Source: CAYMCO01 sp964388955 (GTDB lineage: Bacteria; Chloroflexota; Anaerolineae; Anaerolineales; E44-bin32). From it: DNA of 45,970 nt. The notes beneath the pieces are model-generated. The model was not told the DNA's origin. It ran no database searches and saw nothing but the letters and a program-made list of their open reading frames with translations. This document shows positions 27,636-35,668 of this stretch, piece after piece. The position numbers were made by a program, and so were the translations under genes. The stretch is taken from positions 1 to 45,970 of the forward strand of contig CAYMCO010000041.1 in assembly GCA_964388955.1 (NCBI GenBank), written 5' to 3'. Within the stretch, counting starts at the first letter, position 1. Every line of letters begins with the position of its first letter.

Positions 27636-28526
27636 TCACGCGATCGATCCCGCAATGAATGCATCTTCGAACTTCGTCACCATCGCCCCGATCATCAGCC
27701 CCCCACATACGCTGATGGCCTGTCCGGTTATGAAATCCGCATCGGCGCCGCAAAGCAACGCGATCACATTCGCCACATCCCCGGGCTGCCCCACACGTTT
27801 CAGACAAACCTCCTCCGCCATGGCCCGGTACACCCCCTCCATGGAGGGAATCAGGCCCTCGGCGACCGCCTCTTCATAGGGGTTGCGAACCATTTGCGTG
27901 TCGATGTTGCCAGGGCATACCGCATTGACCGTTATGCCGGAGGCGCCAAATTCAATGGCGGATGTTTGCGTTAGCGAAATGATGGCGGCTTTGGCGGCGT
28001 TATAGTGGGCCAACCCGGGCCAACCGCTCAATCCGTTTGTGGAAGAGATGTTGATGATCCGCCCGCCTTCACCGGCGCGAAGCATCTCCTTTGCGGCGTG
28101 CCGCGTGCATTGGAAGGCGCCGGTGATATTCATGTCCATCGTGTCTCGCCATGCGCCGGACTCCGTATCCACGATTGGCGTGTGGCTGACCGCACCGCCT
28201 GCGTTGTTCACCAAAATGTCCAGGCGGCCGAACGTGGAGACAACCTTGGCCACGCCTTCGCTGACCTGCCTTTCGTCGGTGACATCGATCTTCAACGGGA
28301 GCACCTGCACCCCCTGCGCCTCCGCCCGGGCAGCCACCTTCTGCAGTCCCTCCCAATCCCCCAATGCCAGAGCCGGGTACGCCTGCATAGGGTGACATAT
28401 GTCGCTTACAGCGATGGCGACGCCCTCCTGAGCCAGCCGCACGGCCGTGGCCTGCCCCATGCCCCGTTCCCTGCCCGCGCCGGTGATCAACGCGACCTTG
28501 CCTTCGAGACCATAGCGCCCGCTCAT
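27636..28526 (-). CDS. Short-chain dehydrogenase/reductase
   Basis: The 296-residue SDR has a Gly-rich cofactor loop TGAGRERGMG (two residues longer than the plain TGxxxGxG), NNAGGAVSH, catalytic Ser in INISSTNG and the Tyr-x3-Lys of HYNAAKAA. It probably oxidises or reduces a hydroxyl/keto group on the pathway substrate with NAD(P). GGAGG lies 7 bases before ATG 28526; the open frame extending to 28649 overlaps the corrinoid gene. It sits between corrinoid and VOC genes in the minus run. Confidence 0.88.
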   Translation of the reverse strand: MSGRYGLEGKVALITGAGRERGMGQATAVRLAQEGVAIAVSDICHPMQAYPALALGDWEGLQKVAARAEAQGVQVLPLKIDVTDERQVSEGVAKVVSTFGRLDILVNNAGGAVSHTPIVDTESGAWRDTMDMNITGAFQCTRHAAKEMLRAGEGGRIINISSTNGLSGWPGLAHYNAAKAAIISLTQTSAIEFGASGITVNAVCPGNIDTQMVRNPYEEAVAEGLIPSMEGVYRAMAEEVCLKRVGQPGDVANVIALLCGADADFITGQAISVCGGLMIGAMVTKFEDAFIAGSIA

Positions 28527-28584
28527 AATCATCCTCCATCGGACTTGCAGGTCTTTCCCCCAAGCGGTGGGCGGCGGGGGGACA

Positions 28585-29220
28585 TCAATCTTGACCCAAG
28601 AGCACCTTGGCTTTGCGAACGGCCGCCGCCGCGTCCGGCGCATACCCATCGGCGTGGATCTGGTCGGAGAACTCTTGCGTGACCGGCGCCCCGCCGATCA
28701 TGAGCTTGGGATGGCCTTCGATGCCCGCTTCGCGCAGTTCCCGCACGATGTTTCCTAGATTCCTTTTCGTGGAGGAGATCAGGGCCGACATGGCGATGAT
28801 ATCCGCCCCTTCCCGCCGCGCAGCTTCCTGGAATGCCGGCGCAGGGACATCCGTCCCCAGGTCGCAGACTCTGAATCCGGCCCCTTCGAGCATCATGCAA
28901 ACCAGATTCTTGCCGATGTCGTGGAGGTCCCCTTGCACCGTCCCCGCGACCACGACTCCCCGCGGTTCAAGATCCCCTTCCGCCAGTTGAGGCTCCAGCA
29001 CGGCCATGGCACCTTTCATCGCCTCAGCGGCGGCCAGCATTTCGGGGAGGAAATAGTCCTGGCGTTCAAAGCGGTCCCCTACCTCCCCCATCGCCGGCGT
29101 CAGAGAGGACGAGATGATTTCCAAGGGGTGGCCGCCATCCCTCAGCGCCTCTCGGACCAAGTCCTGGATCCGGTCGATCCGCCCCGCGACTATCGCCTCG
29201 TAGATATCGTCTGGGTCCAT
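28585..29220 (-). CDS. Corrinoid (B12-binding) methyl-carrier protein
   Basis: The 211-residue protein has a helical cap and a cobalamin-binding domain with QGDLHDIGKNLV; His100 is the axial ligand. The SALISST and MIGGAPV stretches complete the fold. It is clearly different from the copy at 24425, which suggests different methyltransferase partners. It directly follows the URO-D gene at 29469, the candidate acceptor-side methyltransferase. Start ATG 29220 has GGGAG upstream; the longer frame to 29262 is not supported. Confidence 0.92.
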   Translation of the reverse strand: MDPDDIYEAIVAGRIDRIQDLVREALRDGGHPLEIISSSLTPAMGEVGDRFERQDYFLPEMLAAAEAMKGAMAVLEPQLAEGDLEPRGVVVAGTVQGDLHDIGKNLVCMMLEGAGFRVCDLGTDVPAPAFQEAARREGADIIAMSALISSTKRNLGNIVRELREAGIEGHPKLMIGGAPVTQEFSDQIHADGYAPDAAAAVRKAKVLLGQD

Positions 29221-29468
29221 GTCTGCAGTCTCCCGGCCTTCACCTTGTCGTCGCGTGCCCATATCAGCATCCGGGCCGTTCGATCCCGCTCATCCGCAGC
29301 ACCAAGAGGACGCCCTGGCCGTTGTGACGTCCAGCAGGCGGTGACCCGCCCATATGCCCGGGGGGATATCAGAATATCCACACGGGATTTCCTCGACAAG
29401 CCCTCGGAGGTGACCCCCATTCTCACCTGCCAGGTTCTCGAGGATGGCCGGTTTCCGATCCTTCCTCT

Positions 29469-30617
29469 TCAGCGGATGGGATATTCTCCGTACTCATCCA
29501 CGGCCTCGATCATCGCCATGATGTTCTGCGGGGGAACTTCAGGCTGGATGTCGTGCACTTGTGCGAACACATATCCGCCTCCGGGCGCCAAGTCGCGCAA
29601 CCGTCGCCTGACCTCGGCTTTGACCTCCTGCGGCGTGCCGTAGCTGAGCACTGACTGGGTGTCAATCCCCCCGCCCAGGAAAGCCAGGCGATCCCCGAAA
29701 TCCCGTTTCAACTTGGCGGTGTCGCCCATCCCCTTGGCCCCCAACTGGATGGGGTTGAGGACATCTATTCCGATATCGATCATGTCGGGAATCCACTGGT
29801 AGATCGCCCCATCTTGATGCTGCATCAGCGGCGCATCGGTGTGCTGCCGGGCGAACTCCACGATCTGCCGATGGAAGGGCAGGAAGATCTCCCGATATGT
29901 GTTGGGCGACATCATCGGGCCCTGCTGCGTGGCATAATCATCCCCCATCAGATAGACCATGTCCACATAGGGGCCGATTCGCTCCAGCAGCTTGCCGACT
30001 CTGGCTATCTGATGATCGACGACGATCTCCGTCAGGGCACGGATGTATTCCGGGTTGGTGGCCAGATAGAGCAGCGCCTTCTGGTAGCTGAGCGCGAAGA
30101 GGAAGGGGCCAGGATAGAAATCACAAACCCCGACGACGGCATAGTTCGTCTCCTCGCGCAGGCGTTTGGCCTCCGCCTCCAAGCGGTCCAACTCCTCGGA
30201 CACATCATCCTGCGGTATTTGATAATCCTGGTGCAGGCCATCTAAGGTCGGCAGCCGATCTTCCAGCGGGCTCGCTACCACGTCAAAGTAATACCCACCC
30301 GGTGGGCGGCGAAGCTCGACCCCTTCTTCCGTCGCTAGCCTGTCTTCACCCAGGTGAATGTAGTCCTGCGGACCTGTGGCAAGCTGCACTTTGCGGGTGT
30401 CGATGCGTAGCTTCTGCAGGACTTCCTCGGCCGGCGTCACCAGTTGGCCCGGGTAGCTGACCCAGTCATAATCCTCTGGATCGCAGCCCAGATAGCGCGC
30501 CAGGTTCTGGTAGGCGATGATGTGCATGCAGGTGGCGTTCGTGGTGCCCAGATCGCGCGGCACCCGGTCCGGCTCTCTATGCGCCAATGCTGTTCGGAAT
30601 CGCTCTCTTGAGTTCAT
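29469..30617 (-). CDS. URO-D family protein (cobamide methyltransferase-like)
   Basis: The 382-residue protein has the URO-D barrel with the MSPNTYREIFLPFHRQIVEF stretch and the NPIQLGAKGM segment typical of methyltransferase-type URO-D proteins. Where HxCG is found in MtaA/MtbA and in the copy at 1064, it reads HQDG (His267, Asp269), so the zinc Cys is absent. The likely reaction is methyl transfer from methylcorrinoid to an unknown acceptor, or the reverse. Start: ATG 30617 (MNSRERFRTAL) fits the family, though the site is a weak GGTGG; TTG 30635 is an alternative. It is the first gene downstream of the promoter at 30872-30900. Confidence 0.85.
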   Translation of the reverse strand: MNSRERFRTALAHREPDRVPRDLGTTNATCMHIIAYQNLARYLGCDPEDYDWVSYPGQLVTPAEEVLQKLRIDTRKVQLATGPQDYIHLGEDRLATEEGVELRRPPGGYYFDVVASPLEDRLPTLDGLHQDYQIPQDDVSEELDRLEAEAKRLREETNYAVVGVCDFYPGPFLFALSYQKALLYLATNPEYIRALTEIVVDHQIARVGKLLERIGPYVDMVYLMGDDYATQQGPMMSPNTYREIFLPFHRQIVEFARQHTDAPLMQHQDGAIYQWIPDMIDIGIDVLNPIQLGAKGMGDTAKLKRDFGDRLAFLGGGIDTQSVLSYGTPQEVKAEVRRRLRDLAPGGGYVFAQVHDIQPEVPPQNIMAMIEAVDEYGEYPIR

Positions 30618-30849
30618 CTCCCACCCGTTTGCCAAGGATCATGGCATGCTCCCCTTCACGCTTCGGTCGTGGCGTTGCGGCCACCCCAAGGACCACATGC
30701 AGTGCCAAACCGAAACCCACTGCGAAAAGGCTCAGTTCTTCCACTTCTTCCGTTTGTCGGAGCCCTCTCGCATTTCGGCGTCCGATCGCGGGATGAAACA
30801 TCCAGATTTCCTTCGAAGCGAAAGCACCCCCCATGGAAGTACAGATCAA

Positions 30850-30864
30850 CACAATTCAATTGTG
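30850..30864. promoter_or_regulatory. 15-bp palindrome at the predicted transcription start
   Basis: CACAATTCAATTGTG is a perfect inverted repeat (7-bp arms around C). It lies about 8 bases downstream of the -10 box at 30872-30877, overlapping the expected +1, an excellent position for a repressor operator. Confidence 0.4.
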
Positions 30865-30871
30865 CAGTAAT

Positions 30872-30900
30872 ATTATAGCATATTATTCACCCATGCGCAA
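30872..30900 (-). promoter_or_regulatory. Promoter of the shared module, strongest copy
   Basis: On the minus strand: -35 TTGCGC (30900-30895), 17-bp spacer, -10 TATAAT (30877-30872), with extended -10 TGC. The spacer ends GAATAATATGC. It would drive the URO-D gene (ATG 30617) and probably the following minus-strand run, with a leader of about 250 nt. Confidence 0.7.
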
Positions 30901-31113
30901 CAATAATGCAAGATCCATCAACTCAGAGGCAAGCGAGGCGGTGGGCGCCTGCCAATGGGAGAATAGATGAGCCTTCAAGAAGCCCCCCTTGGTGCCCTTC
31001 AACGGATCCGCTCTCACCCGCCTCTCTCGGTCGACGGTGCGGACTCATCGTGCCGTGGCTGCCCTCTCCATGGTCACTGGATTCCGCGCGTCATTTGGAA
31101 AGGCCCTTTTCGC

Positions 31114-31920
31114 TCATCCTTCCAATTCTGAAGCCACATATCGATAAACGGTGCCACCCGCGCTCCTCAAGCCAGCTCCGCCGTCAACCGACAGCACAAC
31201 TCCGGTGATCCAGGAAGCATCATCGGAGGCCAGGAAAGCCACTGCCTTGGCAATATCCTCGGGTTTGCCCAACCTGCCGAGGGGAGTGAGCCGTCGATAC
31301 GTTTCGAGACCTGCAGGCGTATTCATCGCTGTCTCCCATAACATCGGCGTTTCTACCACTCCGGGGGCGACGCTGTTCACTCGTATGCCCAGCGGCGCGC
31401 ACTCGCAGGCCAGCACCTCTGTCAGGCGGATGATCCCGGCCTTTGTGGCAGCATATACGCCGATTTCGGGCGGACCCTGCAGGCCAGCAAGCGACGAGGT
31501 GATGACGATCGCCCCCCCGCCCCGATCGGCCAGTGCATCAATCGCGGCTCTGCAGGAGTAAATCACCCCCACCAGATTGACGTTCACAAGCTCACGTATT
31601 TCATCATCCTGATGCGCAATGATCGGCGCGTCGGGCCCGGGGACCCCCGCGTTGGCGTGCAATATGTCCAGGCCGCCGTGTCGATCCACAGCCTCCTGGA
31701 TCATCATGCGGCACTGTTCGGAATCGCTCACATCCGCGTGGATGTAGGAGGCTTCTCCGCCGCGCTCTCGAATGAACGCCACTGTGGCCTCCCCATCGAT
31801 GTCGTTGATATCATCCACCAGGACGCTGGCCCCCTCCTGTGCCAGCAGTATTGCTGTGGCGCGGCCGATGCCGGATGCAGCACCGGTCACCAAAGCCACC
31901 CTGCCCTCGAACCTGGTCAT
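31114..31920 (-). CDS. Short-chain dehydrogenase/reductase
   Basis: The 268-residue SDR has TGAASGIG (cofactor loop), NAGVPGPDAP, catalytic Ser in VITSSLAG and Tyr/Lys in VYAATKAG. It is a classical NAD(P)-dependent oxidoreductase of the glucose-1-dehydrogenase/3-oxoacyl reductase type, with an unknown substrate. Start ATG 31920 has GGAGG 7 bases upstream; the frame to 32028 is not supported. It appears as a single-gene unit under the minus-strand promoter at 32242-32270, back to back with the SBP at 32592. Confidence 0.9.
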   Translation of the reverse strand: MTRFEGRVALVTGAASGIGRATAILLAQEGASVLVDDINDIDGEATVAFIRERGGEASYIHADVSDSEQCRMMIQEAVDRHGGLDILHANAGVPGPDAPIIAHQDDEIRELVNVNLVGVIYSCRAAIDALADRGGGAIVITSSLAGLQGPPEIGVYAATKAGIIRLTEVLACECAPLGIRVNSVAPGVVETPMLWETAMNTPAGLETYRRLTPLGRLGKPEDIAKAVAFLASDDASWITGVVLSVDGGAGLRSAGGTVYRYVASELEG

Positions 31921-32241
31921 ATCGTCGCCTCCATCCTGCCAAGATCCCGCCCCGGCATCCCCGCCCCTTCCATCCTCAGGGCCGCCAGCCATTGACCACT
32001 GCGATGTCATCAGGATGATCCTGAGCAATCAGATTGTGCCTCCCATAGCCGTCGCATGTCACGTCGCAGGAAGATGTTTTCCACGAGCGGGGAAGCGACC
32101 GTCTCCGATCCCCCGCAGCGCAGTCTGCTTCCGCCCCATTGCCACCCGGCACCCCATGCCGGTGCGGACGGGCGGATACAGGAGAGGGATGCGCCCACGC
32201 ACCCGAAGATAGCCATTGCAGAAGCTTCCATGTTCAGGCGC

Positions 32242-32270
32242 AGGATAGCATATTATTCCTTGCGTTGCAA
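32242..32270 (-). promoter_or_regulatory. Promoter of the shared module for the SDR gene
   Basis: On the minus strand: -35 TTGCAA (32270-32265), 17-bp spacer ending GAATAATATGC, -10 TATCCT (32247-32242), with extended -10 TGC. It overlaps the divergent promoter at 32260-32288. Confidence 0.6.
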
Positions 32271-32288
32271 CTATTTATGATATATATT
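32260..32288 (+). promoter_or_regulatory. Divergent promoter for the SBP gene
   Basis: On the plus strand: -35 TTGCGT (32260-32265), 17-bp spacer, -10 TATATT (32283-32288). The leader to ATG 32592 is about 300 nt. It shares the TTGCAA region with the opposite promoter, so the two probably compete for polymerase. Confidence 0.55.
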
Positions 32289-32591
32289 GAAATGCCACAG
32301 GGGCATATATTCGGAGCGGAAATACCTGGAAGGGGCGCTGCGGTTCCTGGCTCGATGACAAGAAGCGCCCACCAGATGGGTGGGCATCGAGGGAGACTTG
32401 GGAATGGAGACATTGGATGCCCGCCATCGGCAAAGCGCGCGGGATATCTCCCGCATTCGGAAGACTTGGTCTGCCGCAAAGGGCCGGAAATGGGTCTGCA
32501 TCCATTCCCGCCTGCAAACTAGTCAGAATGAAGAAGGGGGTGAAATCGAAAGCCGGAGCCTCTGCACGCGTTGACAGATAAGGAGAGAGCG

Positions 32592-34316
32592 ATGAAGAAA
32601 CGAATATCGGTCTTGGGAACAGCCATACTGATGGTGATCATCCTAGCCGCATGTGGCCCTGCCAGCACCCCAATCCCCCAGGAGACTGAGCCGCCCGAGG
32701 CCCCTGCGACCTCCCAGCCCGAGCCAACCCTCGCCCCGGCAGAGCCCACTGCCGAACCAGAGCCAGTTGTGTTGCGCATCGGCAGGGAAGGGGATCTGGT
32801 TGACTGCCTGAACCCAGCCTACTGTGAAAAGGGTTATAACGCCTGGCAGGTGGTGTATGACGCGGTGATGTCCTGGGGAGCGATCGGCGATCCGGTGCAG
32901 CCCCGATTGGCCGAGAGTTGGGATATCTCCGACGATTTGATGACCTACACCTTCCACCTGCAGGATCTGACGGGAGCTACCTTCCATGACGGCACCCCTC
33001 TGGACGCCGAGGCGATCGCCTGGGCCATGAACTATTGGGCGCAAAATCCGGCCATATCATGGATGTATGGCCTGACCGACACGAGCGAAGGGGTCTACGC
33101 CGAGGTGGTCGACGATCGGACAATCACCTTTCAGATCAACGAGGCGGTATCCCCCGCCATCATGGAGAATTATCTCGGATACATCTACGTGCTCCCGCGC
33201 CACATTTGGGAGCAATATGACGAGAACACGATCTATGACTTCGAAAATCTAGAGGCTATCGGCACAGGGCCGCTCAAACTCGCCGAGTGGAACCCGGGCC
33301 AGTATATGATCTTCGATGCCAATGAGAACTACTATAGAGGCAAGCCCCCCGTCGATCGGATCGTGATCCAATTCTATGCCCAGCAGGATGCCATGGTCCA
33401 GGCGCTGATTGCCGGCGAGATCGATGCCATCATGAACTTGCCAGGATCCTTTGTCGATCGGCTTGGCGAGTACCCGGAGATCAGCGTGTTCGAAAAACCC
33501 CCGCTCTATGAAAACCATCTGTTCTTCAACATGTATGGAGATGGCGGCCAGGGACACCGGGCGTTGATGGATCTGAATGTTCGCACGGCGGTCGCTCACG
33601 CGATCGACAAGCAGCAGATCGTGGATGTGGCTTGGGATGGGCGTGCGATCCCAGCCGACAGCTTTTGGGATGGTGGCGCACGGTGGGAAGCATACAAGCA
33701 TCCCACGCTCAAGGCCTATACATTTGACCTTGATCTGGCGGCAAGCATCCTGGAAGATGCGGGATATGTTGACAGCGATGGGGATGGCGTGCGCGAGATG
33801 AACGATGGATCAGGGGAGCCCCTCAGCTTCCGTTTCATGTTTGAGTCGGATCAAGCGGAGCAGTTTGCCACCGTCGAGATGATCGCCGAATGGCTGAGGG
33901 AAATCGGGATCGAAACGCAGCCCGAAGCGCTCGACCCTTCGACATTGAACGACGTGCTTACCAGCACCGATTTCGACCTGGTCGTGAGCCAGTATGGCTT
34001 CGATTGGGATCCCGATTGGCAGATGTTCGTGCTCAGTTCCTATGCGATAGACTGGGGCCTCAACTGGCCGGGATACAGTGACGCCGGATGGGACGACCTC
34101 TATCTCGCTCAACACTATGCGACGACGCCTGAAGAGCGGCTGCAATATCTCTACGCTGCGCAGGAGAACTTGCACGAAAATATCCCGTGGATTCAGCTCG
34201 ACTCCATCTACTCCTATGATGCCTACCACAACGATCGGTTCGAATTCACGGTTCAGGATAGCGAGTGGGAGAGCTGGCACTGGTACTCGATCTATGGCGT
34301 TGTTCCGGTGGAATAA
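32592..34316 (+). CDS. ABC transporter substrate-binding lipoprotein (SBP family 5)
   Basis: The 574-residue lipoprotein begins MKKRISVLGTAILMVIILAAC (lipobox Cys21), followed by a Pro/Thr/Glu-rich linker. The remainder follows the SBP_bac_5 pattern and closely parallels the SBP at 2432: PRLAESWDIS, TFHDGTPLDAEAIAW, PRHIWEQYDENTIYDFEN, GTGPLKLAEWNP, and a D-x-D-x-D-G loop (DSDGDGVREMNDG). The start at ATG 32592 has AAGGAGAG immediately upstream; a frame from 32571 is unsupported. No permease or ATPase follows. Ligand unknown; the presence of a matching paralogue suggests related ligands. Confidence 0.9.
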   Translation: MKKRISVLGTAILMVIILAACGPASTPIPQETEPPEAPATSQPEPTLAPAEPTAEPEPVVLRIGREGDLVDCLNPAYCEKGYNAWQVVYDAVMSWGAIGDPVQPRLAESWDISDDLMTYTFHLQDLTGATFHDGTPLDAEAIAWAMNYWAQNPAISWMYGLTDTSEGVYAEVVDDRTITFQINEAVSPAIMENYLGYIYVLPRHIWEQYDENTIYDFENLEAIGTGPLKLAEWNPGQYMIFDANENYYRGKPPVDRIVIQFYAQQDAMVQALIAGEIDAIMNLPGSFVDRLGEYPEISVFEKPPLYENHLFFNMYGDGGQGHRALMDLNVRTAVAHAIDKQQIVDVAWDGRAIPADSFWDGGARWEAYKHPTLKAYTFDLDLAASILEDAGYVDSDGDGVREMNDGSGEPLSFRFMFESDQAEQFATVEMIAEWLREIGIETQPEALDPSTLNDVLTSTDFDLVVSQYGFDWDPDWQMFVLSSYAIDWGLNWPGYSDAGWDDLYLAQHYATTPEERLQYLYAAQENLHENIPWIQLDSIYSYDAYHNDRFEFTVQDSEWESWHWYSIYGVVPVE

Positions 34317-34398
34317 GGCGAGGGCCGGGAAGGAACCTGGGCTTCGCCCGCAGTGCCAACAGACGTGACCGAGCGTGACGACTCACCGATCAAAGGGT

Positions 34399-34418
34399 AT
34401 CGCGGCGCACGCCGCGAT
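34399..34418. terminator. Perfect GC hairpin between convergent genes
   Basis: ATCGCGGCG and CGCCGCGAT form a perfect 9-bp stem around CA, between the SBP (plus, ends 34316) and E1-alpha (minus, ends 34487). No T-run follows on either side, but its place suggests a bidirectional transcription end. Confidence 0.4.
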
Positions 34419-34486
34419 CCCCCCTGGCCTGTTCAGGGGTTCGAGATTCACCAAAAGCGCAACCTGCATTCCCTACTGCACAGAGT

Positions 34487-35452
34487 CTAGGGGCTGCCCA
34501 TGAACACGCCGCGAAATGCCTCCTCCGCCTTCGGCTCTGGACTCTCGAGCGCCCATTGAATGACTGCCGCTACCTCTCGATCAATCTCCTCATCAACCTT
34601 CTCGAGGTCCGTCTCGCTGATTGATCTATCCTCCAAGAGCCGCCGGCGAAACAGGTCTATCGGATCCCGCTTGCGCCAGGAGTCCACCTCCTCCTTTGGT
34701 CGATACCCCCCGTCGATGTCGAACTCGCCGTGCTCTCGAAAGCGGTAGGTCTTGCATTCGATCAGGCTCGGACCAGCCCCTTTCCTGGCCCGGCGAATCG
34801 CCTCCAGGACCGCTTGAGAAACCGCGATCACGTCTTGTCCATCCACCACCACGCCGGGCATGTCGTAGCTCGCAGCCAGGTCCGCAATGTCCTCCACCGC
34901 CATGGCATCCTGCACGTGGGTTGTGATGTAATAGAGATTATTCTCACACACCCAGATGACCGGGAGCTTCCACACGCTCGCCATATTCATGCTTTCGTGC
35001 AGCGTGCCGCGCTGCGCGGCGCCGTCTCCGAAGAGGCAAACCACAACCTGTCCTTGGTCGGCGTGCTTTGCCGCGATCCCAGCGCCCGCTGCGATCGGGA
35101 ATACGCTGCCGATGGTTCCCCCCCCAGGGAGTACTCCAACGTTCCGATCCGCCGCTTTGCGCCCTTTTCCCTTGCCGTATCCACTCGCTCGAGCCAATGT
35201 CTCCGCCATCCACATTCTGGCGTCGAGCCCCTTCGCCAGAGCGGCGGTGATCCCACGATGGGTGATCCCCAGCCAATCCTCCGGGCGCAGGAAACCCGCC
35301 GCGCCCGCTTGAGTCGCTTCATGACCGATCCCGGAGTGCCACATGCCCGGCATGATGCTCTTCCGGCAAAGCTCGTTGACCGCTTCATCGAACTTCCGTC
35401 CGCGAACCATATTGAAGTAAAGCACCTGCAACGTATCTGAAGAAAAATCCAT
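34487..35452 (-). CDS. Orphan 2-oxoacid dehydrogenase E1 alpha subunit
   Basis: The 321-residue paralogue of 18230-19192 has the ThDP motif GDGAAQRGTLHESMN and VCENNLYYI, and the HRG loop (ITHRGITA). The two copies share long identical blocks, for example PGGGTIGS and IECKTYRFREHGEFDID. No E1-beta, E2 or lipoyl gene is adjacent, so it would need to use the beta subunit at 19229 or another elsewhere. GAGGGGAA lies right before ATG 35452; the frame to 35464 is unsupported. It has its own promoter (35640-35668), divergent from the Lrp-type regulator. Confidence 0.88.
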   Translation of the reverse strand: MDFSSDTLQVLYFNMVRGRKFDEAVNELCRKSIMPGMWHSGIGHEATQAGAAGFLRPEDWLGITHRGITAALAKGLDARMWMAETLARASGYGKGKGRKAADRNVGVLPGGGTIGSVFPIAAGAGIAAKHADQGQVVVCLFGDGAAQRGTLHESMNMASVWKLPVIWVCENNLYYITTHVQDAMAVEDIADLAASYDMPGVVVDGQDVIAVSQAVLEAIRRARKGAGPSLIECKTYRFREHGEFDIDGGYRPKEEVDSWRKRDPIDLFRRRLLEDRSISETDLEKVDEEIDREVAAVIQWALESPEPKAEEAFRGVFMGSP

Positions 35453-35639
35453 TTCCCCTCCCAAGCATCACCTGATGCGTCAGTCTAGTGTATTCTCCGG
35501 CCTCTGTGCTAAGATAATGGCACTCGGGTGAAGACAGCGCCCACCCTCAGATTCGCCATGCGTTTTCGTCCTTCTTCGGGGAGGTGGCCCGACTGCCGCG
35601 ATCGGGGGATAATATGATGTGGAACCGCTCTGGGCCTTG

Positions 35640-35668
35640 AGAATAGCATATACTTCATTGGACTGCAA
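35640..35668 (-). promoter_or_regulatory. Promoter of the shared module for the orphan E1-alpha gene
   Basis: On the minus strand: -35 TTGCAG (35668-35663), 17-bp spacer ending GAAGTATATGC, -10 TATTCT (35645-35640), with extended -10 TGC. A divergent promoter for the Lrp-type regulator overlaps it. Confidence 0.6.

Larger units (their letters stand above)
30618..31113. other. Intergenic region with promoter and palindromic operator candidate
   Basis: The 496 bases between the URO-D and SDR genes hold a minus-strand promoter (30872-30900) and a perfect palindrome at its predicted start site. The rest, including 30901-31113 downstream of the SDR gene, shows no gene and no clear terminator. Confidence 0.55.
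31921..32591. other. Divergent intergenic region with overlapping promoters and long leaders
   Basis: These 671 bases separate the SDR (minus) and SBP (plus). Two promoters overlap at 32242-32288, giving leaders of roughly 300 nt on both sides. A hairpin with a 7-bp stem, GCCCACC/GGTGGGC, lies at 32367-32385 in the SBP leader. No gene is supported, and no known riboswitch was recognised. Confidence 0.55.

Noticed and set aside
30876..30890. TAGCATATTATTCAC as a pure Lrp box
   Set aside because: The same bases are fully accounted for by extended -10 promoters with exact 17-bp spacing. The Lrp-box reading is kept only as a possible overlap in the findings.
32289..32591. Cobalamin riboswitch in the SBP leader
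   Set aside because: A stretch with CCGGAAATGGG followed by TCTGC was compared with the B12 box, but the core match is poor and the other conserved elements are missing.
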